A stretch of 64,000 nt of DNA, taken from contig JBCBET010000002.1 of NCBI GenBank assembly GCA_038528385.1, positions 248,001 to 312,000 on the forward strand. The letters run 5' to 3'. Below are positions 7,810 to 15,616 of this stretch, one piece after another. The stretch's first letter is position 1. Each line of letters starts with the position of its first letter. The position numbers were made by a program, and so were the translations under genes. The notes beneath the pieces are model-generated. The model had not been told where the DNA came from. It did no database searches and was given only the letters and a program-made list of their open reading frames with translations. The stretch is from Shimia_B sp038528385. Its GTDB lineage: Bacteria > Pseudomonadota > Alphaproteobacteria > Rhodobacterales > Rhodobacteraceae.

Positions 7810-8618
7810 CAGCGCGCCCTCCGGGCGTAGAGCACCGCGCCGAGGACCGCAGTCAGGCCGAGCGAGACGAGCACGGTGAGCTGCGTCTCATAGGGGCCGA
7901 ATTCGACCTCCCCCATGAGGTATCCGTCCCGCGACACCGCCCGCACGGGCAGATCGGGCATGGTGAGCCGCGACGCCCACCAGAGCGCGTAGAACACCGC
8001 GAAGTTGACGGTGAGCGCCACCGACGGCAGGAGCCACTTGAAATGCGACCAGCCATCGGTCGTCCCGTGCTCGCCCAGAAGGCGCCGCAGGCGCGACAGG
8101 CACGCCCAGCCGATCACGAGAAAGCTCAAGTTCATCAGGATCTTCAGGATCCAGAGATTGTGCAGCCCGTTGGGCGAGGAGGACCCTTCCCACGCCTGGA
8201 CGGAGCTCACGGCGTAGTGGATCGTGACCTCCCAAACGATGAGCGCGAAGGGCAAAAAGAGCCAGCCCAGCGCGAACAGATCGATCCGCCGCTTCCGCGC
8301 GGGCTCAAACCGGTCGTAGAAGATGTCGACCCGCACGTGGCTGTTCGTGGTCACCGCATAGGCCACGCCCACGAGGCAGGCGATGCCGTAGAGCCACCAC
8401 TGGAAGTCGTCGAGCCAAGCCTGGTTGCCGGGCCCGATATCGAGGCGTCCGAAATTCCGGAAGAACACCTGGATGACGATGACCATCATCAGCGTGGGAA
8501 AGATCCAGGCGGCGAGGTTGCCGAGCCCGATGATGGAGCGGTCGCCGCCATTGTGGCTCGCGCGGTCCACCTCGCCTGGATCGGAAAGCTTGATGAGCTC
8601 GTCTGGATTGGCTGACAC
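7809..8618 (-). CDS. dctQ: TRAP transporter small permease DctQ
   Basis: A 269-residue membrane protein with four main helices and the DctQ pattern (FNVVLRYV-like segment here VIQVFFRNFGRLDIGPGN, then WLDDFQWWLYGIACLVGVAYAV). It is longer than the common 160-190 residues, which suits the enlarged DctM beside it. It forms the membrane complex with DctM. It lies 147 bases downstream of dctP, and the gap holds strong hairpins that probably lower permease synthesis relative to the binding protein. Confidence 0.9.
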   Translation of the reverse strand: MSANPDELIKLSDPGEVDRASHNGGDRSIIGLGNLAAWIFPTLMMVIVIQVFFRNFGRLDIGPGNQAWLDDFQWWLYGIACLVGVAYAVTTNSHVRVDIFYDRFEPARKRRIDLFALGWLFLPFALIVWEVTIHYAVSSVQAWEGSSSPNGLHNLWILKILMNLSFLVIGWACLSRLRRLLGEHGTTDGWSHFKWLLPSVALTVNFAVFYALWWASRLTMPDLPVRAVSRDGYLMGEVEFGPYETQLTVLVSLGLTAVLGAVLYARRAR

Positions 8619-8651
8619 GGGGCGTCCCCTCCCATCTGAAATCCACGCTGC

Positions 8652-8706
8652 GGTGGGTTAAAAACCCACCCTACGCCCATCGGGTAGGGTGGGTTTTTAA
8701 CCCACC
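8652..8706. repeat. 23-bp perfect inverted repeat built of two GGTGGGTT hairpins
   Basis: GGTGGGTTAAAAACCCACC and its reverse complement, each able to fold on itself, form a 23-bp perfect inverted repeat (8652-8674 against 8684-8706) around a 9-base centre. Such GTAGGGTGGGTTxxAACCCACC palindromes recur in intergenic DNA of many proteobacteria, so this is probably a dispersed repeat. Confidence 0.85.
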
Positions 8707-8729
8707 TGCCGGGGCGAACCGGCAGGTGG
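8702..8729 (-). terminator. Attenuator-like hairpin between dctP and dctQ
   Basis: An 11-bp perfect stem, CCACCTGCCGG (8702-8712) with CCGGCAGGTGG (8719-8729) and loop GGCGAA. It lies 37 bases after the dctP stop on the reverse strand and has no long T-tract, so it more likely protects the dctP 3' end or partially terminates. Confidence 0.6.
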
Positions 8730-8765
8730 CGACGCGCCCCGCACGGGGGCAGGGCGCGACACTGA

Positions 8766-9809
8766 TTATTGGCGGGGACGCGGCAGGTAGATGTTGGAAT
8801 TCCAGAGGTTGTAGCCCTCGCGGAATTCCTGAAGGTCGGCCCAGACGCGCGCGAAGAACTCGTCTTCGGCGGCGAGCTCGTCTGCCACCTCGTTCCAGGT
8901 CGCCTCGAACACGGCGAGCTGCTCGGGCGTCCAGTTCTTGATGGTCACGCCACGCTCTTCGGTATTCTCGACCATGGCCGTGAAGTTCGTCGCTTCACCC
9001 TCGGCGTAGTTCGTCGTGACGTTGGCGAGGCAGGCCACTTCGATCTGGCGCTGCGAGCGCTCGTCGAGGTCGTTCCAGCGGTCGGCGTTGATCAAGAGCT
9101 CGAACATCGTGGCGGGCTGGTGCCAGCCGGGGAAGTAGTTGAACTTCGCGATGTTGTAGAAGCCCAGGCGCGCGTCGATGCGGGGCATGGAGAACTCGGT
9201 GGCGTCGATCGCGCCGCGCTCGAGCGCGGGGAAGATGTCGCCGCCGGCCAGAAGCGAGGTCGAGACGCCCAGGCGCTGCATGACCTCGGCGCCGAGGCCG
9301 AAGAAGCGCATGTTCAGGCCCTGGAGATCCTCGAGCGAGGTGATCTCCTCCTTGAACCAGCCCGACGTCTCCGGCGCGATGATCCCGCAGGGCAGGACCT
9401 TCACGTTGAAGCCGTTCATGTCATAGAGCTCCTGGAAGAGCTCCGCCCCGTCGTCATAGAGCATCCACGCTAGAAATTCGCCGGCCTCCGGGCCGAAGGG
9501 CACAGCGGCAAAGAGCGACGCGGCTGTCATCTTGCCCTGCCAGTAGCCCGCCGTCGTGTAGGCCGCGTCCACGGAGCCGTTGGAGACCGCGTCGAGGGCC
9601 TCGAGCACGGGCACGAGCTCGCCCGGATCGAAGTGCTCGAATTCCACCTCGGTGGAGATGCCGTTGATCTTGTCCACGAAATCGAGCGCGGCCGTGCCGA
9701 GGATCGGCAGGTTCTGACCGAACGCGGACGTCATTTCGAAGGTTTCCTGGGCCTGTGCGGCGCCAGCGGTAAGCCCGGCGACGGCCAGGGCAGCGAGTGT
9801 CTTTTTCAT
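8766..9809 (-). CDS. dctP: TRAP transporter substrate-binding protein DctP (TakP-like)
   Basis: A 347-residue periplasmic solute-binding protein. The ATG at 9809 is chosen because the signal peptide MKKTLAALAVAGLTAGAAQA starts there and GGGAGG precedes it; upstream in-frame Met codons would add 50 non-conserved residues. The mature protein has the DctP fold, and the stretch GGDIFPALERGAIDATEF with FYNIAKFNYFPGWHQP resembles TakP-type binders of alpha-keto acids and related carboxylates. Delivers ligand to DctQM. The substrate class is an inference. Confidence 0.92.
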   Translation of the reverse strand: MKKTLAALAVAGLTAGAAQAQETFEMTSAFGQNLPILGTAALDFVDKINGISTEVEFEHFDPGELVPVLEALDAVSNGSVDAAYTTAGYWQGKMTAASLFAAVPFGPEAGEFLAWMLYDDGAELFQELYDMNGFNVKVLPCGIIAPETSGWFKEEITSLEDLQGLNMRFFGLGAEVMQRLGVSTSLLAGGDIFPALERGAIDATEFSMPRIDARLGFYNIAKFNYFPGWHQPATMFELLINADRWNDLDERSQRQIEVACLANVTTNYAEGEATNFTAMVENTEERGVTIKNWTPEQLAVFEATWNEVADELAAEDEFFARVWADLQEFREGYNLWNSNIYLPRPRQ

Positions 9810-9903
9810 TGTAGTCCTCCCAGTGCGTTTCGGCGGACACACTGGCCCGCCAAGACTGCGGTCCTTGTCGCGAACGGGCCGCATTTCCGCAACAGGAAAG
9901 AGC

Positions 9904-9920
9904 ACAAATGTCGCATTTGT
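9904..9920. promoter_or_regulatory. Palindromic operator-like site upstream of dctP
   Basis: ACAAATG-TCG-CATTTGT is a perfect 7-bp inverted repeat with a 3-base centre, 95 bases before the dctP start. It lies in the otherwise gene-free stretch 9810-10059 and is followed by the AT-richer GTATACGTAAAAT. It may bind a regulator of the TRAP operon; the protein is not encoded next to it. Confidence 0.5.
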
Positions 9921-10059
9921 CCGCAATGTATACGTAAAATCGGGCCTGGATCGGCTCAAACGGCCTTGGCCGACGGGGTTGTGGGTAGGCGCGCCGGACG
10001 CGAAACGGCCCGCGCCTGGGGCACGGGCCGTCGCGATGCGCGGGGTCTATTCTTTCGAA

Positions 10060-10332
10060 TCACTCCTCGCTATCGACATATTCTTTCAGGAGCTTCTCGT
10101 TCCGCGCCGCCTCGAGCTGCGCGATCCGGTCCTCGGCGCTCTGCGCGTCGAAGCGGAACTTCACGAAGTTCACGAGCGATAGCGTCAGCATCAGAACCGC
10201 GATCCCCCAGAACCCCTTCGTCGACAGAGGCACATCCGTCGAAAGATAAAGCGAGAGCGCGAGCATCACGTAGGCCACCACGATGCCGAGGCCGTTGAAG
10301 AAGATGATGAGCGAATTGTCGTTGTTGGACAT
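10060..10332 (-). CDS. Small two-TM membrane protein, YiaA/YiaB-like
   Basis: A 90-residue protein with two predicted membrane helices (residues 8-29 and 42-60) and a charged C-terminal helix (KFRFDAQSAEDRIAQLEAAR). The pattern of a KGFWGIAVLMLTLSLVNFVKFRFD-like second half recalls the YiaA/YiaB two-helix domain. It sits 31 bases downstream of the pspA gene in the same direction, so it is probably in the PspA envelope-stress operon. The family call is tentative. Confidence 0.7.
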   Translation of the reverse strand: MSNNDNSLIIFFNGLGIVVAYVMLALSLYLSTDVPLSTKGFWGIAVLMLTLSLVNFVKFRFDAQSAEDRIAQLEAARNEKLLKEYVDSEE

Positions 10333-10363
10333 GGGTCGTCTCCGTTTGAGGTGGGGTGGGGGG

Positions 10364-11035
10364 CTAGGATTTCAGGCGGGCGAGCACGTCCGCCGCGGTG
10401 GATTTCGTGGCCGCGCCGTAGCCCTCGGCGGCCATGCGCTCCTCGAGCGTGTCGTGGCTCAGATCGCCGTCGATCTCGTCGAGGATCTGACCCTGCTCGA
10501 ACGGGTCGTCTTGCCCGAGCACGCGGTCGATGAGCTCTTGCGCCTCCTTCGCCGGCGCGGTGCGCGCGAGCGAGCGGTTGAGCCGCTTTTGCGTGTCGGC
10601 CTCGCGGCGCGCGGCCGTGGCCGCGATCTGGCCCTGCTTGAGGTCGATGAGGCGGCGATGCATCGCCTCCACCGCGCCGCGCAGCCGGATCACCTTGGCG
10701 TCGAGCCGCGCGATGGTGGCGTCGCGTACCGTCTTTTCGTTCTCCATGGTGGCGATGGCCTGCGCGGCCTCCCCGGCGAGCGTCTCGTTGCCGTCCTCGA
10801 TGGCCGCCCGGGCGCGCCCGGTGAGGGTCGCGATGCGTTTGGCGAGGCCCTCGGCTTGCCGCGTTTCGCTGCGCTGGCGCTGGATGAGCGCGGCGAGCGT
10901 GGCCTTGGCGGCGGCCATGGCGTCCTCGGCCTCGCGGATTTTCTGCGCGATGAGGTCGAGCGCGTAATGGTCGCGCACGGCCTCCTCGGCGCGTCGGCTT
11001 TCCCCGAGGAGGATGGTCCTGAATGTTGCGAGCAT
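10364..11035 (-). CDS. pspA: PspA/IM30 family envelope-stress protein
   Basis: A 223-residue, almost wholly helical coiled-coil protein with the PspA layout: short N-terminal amphipathic part MLATFRTILLGESRRAEEAV, long coiled coils (residues 25-150) and a DPFEQGQILDEIDGDLS tail. PspA proteins bind stressed inner membranes and help keep the proton motive force. The ATG at 11035 has GGGAG before it and gives the usual N-terminus. It lacks pspBC/pspF neighbours; instead it lies behind a tetR gene, and three TetR-type palindromes occupy its promoter region. Confidence 0.85.
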   Translation of the reverse strand: MLATFRTILLGESRRAEEAVRDHYALDLIAQKIREAEDAMAAAKATLAALIQRQRSETRQAEGLAKRIATLTGRARAAIEDGNETLAGEAAQAIATMENEKTVRDATIARLDAKVIRLRGAVEAMHRRLIDLKQGQIAATAARREADTQKRLNRSLARTAPAKEAQELIDRVLGQDDPFEQGQILDEIDGDLSHDTLEERMAAEGYGAATKSTAADVLARLKS

Positions 11036-11050
11036 GGGTGTCTCCCTTTC

Positions 11051-11065
11051 ATGAACGCTGTTCAC
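11051..11065. promoter_or_regulatory. TetR-type operator, site 1
   Basis: ATGAACGCTGTTCAC, an imperfect copy of the palindrome found three more times around this tetR gene. It lies just upstream of the pspA ribosome-binding site, about 16 bases before the start codon, between the promoter and the gene. Confidence 0.7.
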
Positions 11066-11084
11066 GGGATGCATATGGGAAAGC

Positions 11085-11099
11085 GTGAACTGCGTTCAA
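11085..11099. promoter_or_regulatory. TetR-type operator, site 2, over a likely -35 box
   Basis: GTGAACTGCGTTCAA. Read on the reverse strand it contains TTGAAC (complement of 11094-11099), which is followed after 17 bases by ATATGC, a plausible promoter for pspA. Binding here would block RNA polymerase. Confidence 0.7.
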
Positions 11100-11107
11100 G
11101 AAAAAAA

Positions 11108-11122
11108 GTGAACGACGTTCAC
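11108..11122. promoter_or_regulatory. TetR-type operator, site 3 (perfect palindrome)
   Basis: GTGAACGACGTTCAC, a perfect 7-bp inverted repeat around one central base. It is the best copy of the set and lies upstream of the suggested pspA promoter, 22 bases after the tetR stop codon. Confidence 0.8.
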
Positions 11123-11143
11123 AAGATTCTGGAAACACTCTGT

Positions 11144-11737
11144 TCAGCGGGTGGCGATATTCGTCAGCACCAGCTCGATCATCCGCTCGAGCTCGGCAAG
11201 CGGCACGCCGGAGATGCGCCGCTCGAGCCCCAGCAGCACGATCCCGTGGACGGAGGAGAAGAGCGCCCGCGTCATGAGCGCGATGTCGTCCTTCGAATAG
11301 TCCGGATAGACCTGCGCCAGCGGCGCCGCGATGTAGCCGAAGAGCTGCCGCAGCTCCGCGAGGTACCAGTCCGGCACGGTGTCCTGCTCGGTGAGCTCGA
11401 TATCGAAGAGCGCGCGCCAGAGCTTCGGGTTCTCGGTGGCGAAGTGCAGGTAGGCCGTGGAGAGCGCCACGAGCGTCTCCTCGGGCGGCAGGCCGCGCTG
11501 GTGGGAGGCCGCGCCCACGGTCTCCCCGATGCGCTTGAAGGTGCGCCCGTTCACGGCCAGCGCCACCGCCTTCAGATCGCCGAAGACCGTGTAGATCGCA
11601 CCCACGGAGCAGGGCGCCTCCTGCGCGAGGTCCCGGGCCTTCAGCGACTCCAAGCCGCCCTCGGCGATGCGCGCCTCCGCGATGTCGATGAGCCGCGTCC
11701 TGAGCGCCTCGCGCTTTTCGACCGTGTCCCGTGCCAT
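11144..11737 (-). CDS. TetR/AcrR-family transcriptional regulator
   Basis: A 197-residue regulator with an N-terminal TetR DNA-binding domain (residues 8-60: LRTRLIDIAEARIAEGGLES, then SVGAIYTVFGDLKAVALAV) and a C-terminal ligand/dimer domain of helices. It is upstream of pspA and the YiaAB-like gene on the same strand. A GTGAACTACGTTCAG palindrome lies six bases before its start and three more copies lie before pspA, so it most likely represses itself and the envelope-stress genes. The inducer is unknown. Confidence 0.9.
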   Translation of the reverse strand: MARDTVEKREALRTRLIDIAEARIAEGGLESLKARDLAQEAPCSVGAIYTVFGDLKAVALAVNGRTFKRIGETVGAASHQRGLPPEETLVALSTAYLHFATENPKLWRALFDIELTEQDTVPDWYLAELRQLFGYIAAPLAQVYPDYSKDDIALMTRALFSSVHGIVLLGLERRISGVPLAELERMIELVLTNIATR

Positions 11738-11742
11738 GGCCG

Positions 11743-11757
11743 GTGAACTACGTTCAG
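11743..11757. promoter_or_regulatory. TetR-type operator, site 4 (autoregulation)
   Basis: GTGAACTACGTTCAG, a near-perfect match to the pspA-side palindromes, placed directly upstream of the tetR start codon. It would let the regulator block its own ribosome site or promoter. Confidence 0.75.
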
Positions 11758-11817
11758 CGCGCGCGCCTGTCCAGTCGTCCGTCGGCTAGTCGTCCGGTCG
11801 CGCAGGCGTCAAGTCGT

Positions 11818-13050
11818 CTAGTCGCGCGGCGCCGGTGCGCCCCCCTCGAACGCGTTGCCCTCCGCGTAGTCACAGGGCGCCTCCTGCATCTCCAGGTGCA
11901 GCGCGTCCCCGTCGTAGGGGTGCGCACGGGCCAACGCCTCGTCCACCTCGATGCCGAGCCCCGGCGCCTCCGGCGCGGGGATGAAGCCGCCCTCCACCCG
12001 GATCCCGCCCCCGATCAGCGCGTCGTGAAACGGCGTCTCGATCGTCTCGGCCATCAGCAGGTTGGGGATCGAGACGGCGAAATGCACGTTCGCGGCCCAT
12101 TCCACCGGCCCGGCATAGAGGTGCGGCGCCATCTGCGCGCCGTGCACCTCTGCGAGCGCGGCGATCTTCTTGGCCTCCCAGATGCCGCCCGCGCGCCCGA
12201 GCGCCGGCTGCAAAATCTCGGCCGCGCCCGCGCTCAGCACCGCGGCGAACTCCGCCTTCGTCGTCAGCCGCTCGCCCGTGGCCACCGGCACCCGCACCGC
12301 GCGCGCCACCCGCGCCATGGCGTCCAAGTCGTCGGGCGGCACCGGCTCCTCGAACCAGAGCGGGGCGTAGGGCTCCAAGGCCTGCCCCAGCCGGATCGCG
12401 CCCGCCGCCGTGAACTGCCCGTGGGTGCCGAACAGCAGATCCGCCCGGTCCCCCACCGCCTCCCGGATCGCCTTGCAGAACGCCACCGACAGGGAGATGT
12501 CGCGCATCCCCGGCATGTGCCCGCCGCGCAAGGTGTAAGGCCCCGCCGGATCGAACTTCACCGCCGTGTAGCCCGCCTCGCAGGCTGCCAGCGCCGCCTC
12601 AGCGGCCATCCCTGGCGAGGTCCAGAAGTCCGCCAGGGTGTGCGAGGGTAGGGGATAGAGATAGGTATAGGCCCGCACGCGGTCGTTCACCTTCCCGCCC
12701 AGAAGCTTCCAGACCGGCACGCCGCGCGCCTTGCCCAGGATGTCCCAGCACGCGATCTCGAGCCCCGAGAACGCGCCCATGACCGTCAGGTCCGGCCGCT
12801 GCGTGAAGCCCGACGAATAGGCGCGGCGGAACATCAGCTCGACATTGGCCGGGTCCTCGCCCGCCATGTGCCGCTCGAAGACATCGCGGATTACCGCCTC
12901 CATGGCGGCGGGCCCCACGGAGGACGCATAGCACTCCCCCCAGCCCGTGATGCCGTCATCGGTCGTCACCTTCACGAGGATCCAGTACCGCCCGCCCCAG
13001 CCGGGCGCCGGCGGCGCGGTGACGATCACGTCGAGCTCTTGCAATCTCAT
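11818..13050 (-). CDS. Mandelate racemase/muconate lactonizing (enolase superfamily) enzyme
   Basis: A 410-residue enolase-superfamily protein, most like the sugar-acid dehydratase branch. Features in order are an N-terminal capping domain (1-125), KFDPAGPY (Lys165/Asp167 on the second barrel strand), GTHGQ with His210, FEEP (233-236), TGER with Glu260, QPALGRAGG, and APHLYAGP with His310. In D-galactonate-type dehydratases the third-strand motif is DFHG; here the Asp is Gly208, which is odd for a metal ligand. The substrate is not known. A Zn-dehydrogenase lies upstream on the same strand, which suggests sugar-acid breakdown. Confidence 0.85.
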   Translation of the reverse strand: MRLQELDVIVTAPPAPGWGGRYWILVKVTTDDGITGWGECYASSVGPAAMEAVIRDVFERHMAGEDPANVELMFRRAYSSGFTQRPDLTVMGAFSGLEIACWDILGKARGVPVWKLLGGKVNDRVRAYTYLYPLPSHTLADFWTSPGMAAEAALAACEAGYTAVKFDPAGPYTLRGGHMPGMRDISLSVAFCKAIREAVGDRADLLFGTHGQFTAAGAIRLGQALEPYAPLWFEEPVPPDDLDAMARVARAVRVPVATGERLTTKAEFAAVLSAGAAEILQPALGRAGGIWEAKKIAALAEVHGAQMAPHLYAGPVEWAANVHFAVSIPNLLMAETIETPFHDALIGGGIRVEGGFIPAPEAPGLGIEVDEALARAHPYDGDALHLEMQEAPCDYAEGNAFEGGAPAPRD

Positions 13051-13081
13051 GGCTTCATTTTTCCGGAAATACCTCGGGGGT

Positions 13082-13127
13082 GTGGGGGCTGGCCCCCACG
13101 GATGTCGGGTGTAGGGCTGGCCCCCAC
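13082..13127. repeat. Two GGGGCTGGCCCC palindromes
   Basis: GTGGGGGCTGGCCCCCAC at 13082-13099 and a second, shorter copy GTAGGGCTGGCCCCCAC at 13111-13127, both in the gap between two reverse-strand genes. The same core occurs at 20186-20205 and three times at 34975-35050, always between genes. Confidence 0.8.
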
Positions 13128-13131
13128 GATC

Positions 13132-14217
13132 TCAAAACACGATGACATTGCGCTTGGCCGCGCCGCTCTTCGTATCCGCGATGGCCTCGTTGATCTCTTC
13201 GAGCGACCAGCGCCCGGAGATGAGCTCGTCGAGCTTGAGCCGCCCCTGCGTGTAGAGGTCCACCATCCACGGGATATCGCGCTGGATCACCACGTCCCCC
13301 ATCTTGGAGCCCACCATGCCCTGCCCGGTGGCGGCCAGCATCACCGGCTCGTAGGACGATGTCTGCCCCGAATGGGGCATGCCCACGAGGATCACGCGCC
13401 CGCCCGGTGCCAAGTAGCGGGGCGCCTGGTCATAGGCCGGGATCGCCCCCACCGTCACGATGACGGCATCGGCCCCGCGCCCCATCGCCGCGATGGCCGC
13501 GCGCCAGGGCTTCGGCTCTGTCGCGAGCACCCCGTCGGTGGCGCCGAAATCCCGGGCGATGGCGAGCTTTTCCTCGCTCATGTCCACCGCCACGATGCGC
13601 CGCGCGCCGGCGATGCGCGCGCCCTGGATGGCGTTGAGGCCCACGCCGCCCGCGCCGATCACGACCGCGTCCTGCCCCGCGCGGAGCTTTGCCGCGTTCA
13701 CCACCGCGCCCACCCCAGTGATCACCCCGCAGGCGATGAGGCAGGCGGCCTCCATGGAGATATCGGCCGTGACCTTCACCGCCTGGCTCTGGTCCACCAC
13801 GACCCGTTCGGCGAAGGCCCCGCTGTTCATCGCCTGCAGCACCGGCGCGCCGTCTCGCGTCGAGAGCGGACCGTTGGCGAAGGTGTCCACGCCCGTCTCG
13901 CAGATCACCGGGCGCCCCGACGCGCAGGAGGGGCAGGTGCCGCAGGCGCGGATCAGCGTCACGATCACGCGGTCGCCCTCGGCAAAGCCGCGCACCCCCT
14001 CGCCCACGGCGGAGACGGTGCCGGCCGCCTCGTGACCATAGACCGCCGGGAGCGTCCCGCCCCAGGCGCCCTCGGCATAGGAGATGTCGGAATGGCAGAT
14101 CGCGCAGGCCCCGAGCGTCACCTCGAGCTCTCCGGCCCGCGGCGTGGCGAGCTCGAGCTCCTCGATCACGAGCGGCGCGCCGAATTCCCGCGCGACCGCG
14201 GCCTTGATCCGCCCCAT
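13132..14217 (-). CDS. Zinc-dependent alcohol dehydrogenase
   Basis: A 361-residue medium-chain dehydrogenase/reductase. Catalytic zinc ligands are Cys41 (CAICHSD) and His62-Glu63 (GHEAAG); the structural zinc is bound by Cys92, 95, 98 and 106 (CGTCPSC...C). The NAD-binding fold shows VIGAGGVGLNAIQGA. The ATG at 14217 has GGGAGG upstream and gives the usual N-terminus. It resembles class III-like/aryl or S-hydroxymethyl-type family members. It may serve the same pathway as the enolase-superfamily gene downstream, but the substrate cannot be read. Confidence 0.9.
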   Translation of the reverse strand: MGRIKAAVAREFGAPLVIEELELATPRAGELEVTLGACAICHSDISYAEGAWGGTLPAVYGHEAAGTVSAVGEGVRGFAEGDRVIVTLIRACGTCPSCASGRPVICETGVDTFANGPLSTRDGAPVLQAMNSGAFAERVVVDQSQAVKVTADISMEAACLIACGVITGVGAVVNAAKLRAGQDAVVIGAGGVGLNAIQGARIAGARRIVAVDMSEEKLAIARDFGATDGVLATEPKPWRAAIAAMGRGADAVIVTVGAIPAYDQAPRYLAPGGRVILVGMPHSGQTSSYEPVMLAATGQGMVGSKMGDVVIQRDIPWMVDLYTQGRLKLDELISGRWSLEEINEAIADTKSGAAKRNVIVF

Positions 14218-14287
14218 GGCCCTCGTCCTCCCCTGCGTTCTGCGGCTCACCCTCTACGTGCACCGCCGAAGCGCAAGCCCCTTTGCG

Positions 14288-15514
14288 TCATGCCGTGGCG
14301 TCCGCGCGCCGCTTGCGGGTGACGAAGACGAGGAGGCAGAGCGCCACGAGCGCGGAGCTCAGGAGGAACGGCGCGCCGGGCAGGTAGGTCCCGCCCTCGC
14401 GTGTATAGAGGAAAAAGAGCTGCGTCATCACGAGCGGCGAGATGATGAGCGCGAGCGCCTTGGCCGAGGTGAGGACCCCCTGCAACTCGCCCTGCTGGTT
14501 GTCCGCGGCCCGCCGGCTCATGAGCCCCTGGAGCGCGGGCGTCACCACCGCCCCCAGCGCCGAGATCGGCGTGAGCGCCAGCACCACCCAGCCATTGGTG
14601 ATGAAGCCCAGGAGAATGAAGATGACGACATTGAACATGCAGCCGTAGAGGATCGTCCCCCGCTCTCCCAGCCGGGGCATGATGAAGCGGATGAGCACGC
14701 CCTGCACGAGCGCCATGGAAATCCCGAAACAGCCGAGCGAGAGGCCCACCATCCCCTCCGACCAGCCGAAGCGCGCCTGCGTGAAATAGGCCCAGACCGT
14801 GGGATAGACGATGAAGGCGAACTCGTAGACGAACGCGATGAGGAGGAGGCGCTGCACGTCCTCGAGCTTGCCCACCGATCTGAGCGCGCCGAACGGGTTC
14901 GCGCGGCGGAGCTCGAAGGGCCGGCGGATGCGGTCGTCCACCGTCTCCGGCAGCACGAAGTAGCCGAAGACGAGGTTGAGCGCCGCGAGTGCTGCTGCGG
15001 CAAAGAACGGCATCCGCGGGCCGAGCTCCCCCAGGAGCCCGCCGATGATGGGGCCGAGCACGAAGCCGATCCCGAAGGACGCGCCGATGAGCCCGAAATT
15101 CGCGGCCTTCTTCTCCGGCGGGGAGATGTCGGCGATGAAGGCGGCGGCCGTCGACTGCGTCGAGGTGGCGATGCCCCCGATGATGCGGGTGAGCAGCAGC
15201 AGCCACATGGCATGCGCCATCCCCATGATCACGAAATCCACCGCCACGATGAAGAGCGAGCCCAAGAGGATCGGCCGCCGCCCGTAGCGGTCCGAGAGCG
15301 AGCCCACGATGGGCCCGAAGAGGAACTGCATGCCGGCGAAGAGCGTCGTCATGATCCCGCCCCAGATCGCCGCCTGGCCGAGATCGGCGCCGGTGATGTC
15401 GCGGATGAGCGCCGGCAGCACCGGCAGGATCAGCCCGATCCCCATCGCGTCGATCGTGAGCGTGATGATGATGAAGGTGAGCGCCAGGCGCGGGTTACGG
15501 ACGGTCTTGACCAT
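14288..15514 (-). CDS. MFS transporter, TetA-like drug:proton antiporter family
   Basis: A 408-residue twelve-helix transporter. The N-terminal helix IIITLTIDAMGIGLILPVLP and the loop motif GSLSDRYGRRPILL (MFS motif A) are characteristic of the TetA/multidrug DHA1 group, as are GGIATSTQSTAAAFIADISP and ASFGIGFVLGPIIGG (antiporter motif C type). I chose the ATG at 15514, which gives the MVKTVRNPRLALTF start, over one 16 codons upstream. It may export drugs; specificity is not known. It is a solo gene on the reverse strand. Confidence 0.88.
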   Translation of the reverse strand: MVKTVRNPRLALTFIIITLTIDAMGIGLILPVLPALIRDITGADLGQAAIWGGIMTTLFAGMQFLFGPIVGSLSDRYGRRPILLGSLFIVAVDFVIMGMAHAMWLLLLTRIIGGIATSTQSTAAAFIADISPPEKKAANFGLIGASFGIGFVLGPIIGGLLGELGPRMPFFAAAALAALNLVFGYFVLPETVDDRIRRPFELRRANPFGALRSVGKLEDVQRLLLIAFVYEFAFIVYPTVWAYFTQARFGWSEGMVGLSLGCFGISMALVQGVLIRFIMPRLGERGTILYGCMFNVVIFILLGFITNGWVVLALTPISALGAVVTPALQGLMSRRAADNQQGELQGVLTSAKALALIISPLVMTQLFFLYTREGGTYLPGAPFLLSSALVALCLLVFVTRKRRADATA

Positions 15515-15616
15515 GGTGCCCCTTTTCGGGGTCAGCCTTAGCCGCCGAACCGCGCGGTTCAAAGAGAATTCGCGCGGCTGGGTAGGTCAGCCCTGCGGAC
15601 CCAAAGTTGACAGCTG

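Noticed and set aside
12868..14322. A 484-codon forward frame opposite the zinc dehydrogenase
   Set aside because: It is a shadow; the reverse frame has both zinc sites and the NAD-binding loop.
14288..15514. Acquired tetracycline-resistance gene
   Set aside because: The protein is TetA-like in fold, but no tetR partner is adjacent, base composition matches neighbours and no mobile element borders it. The nearby TetR belongs to the PspA unit 2.5 kb away.
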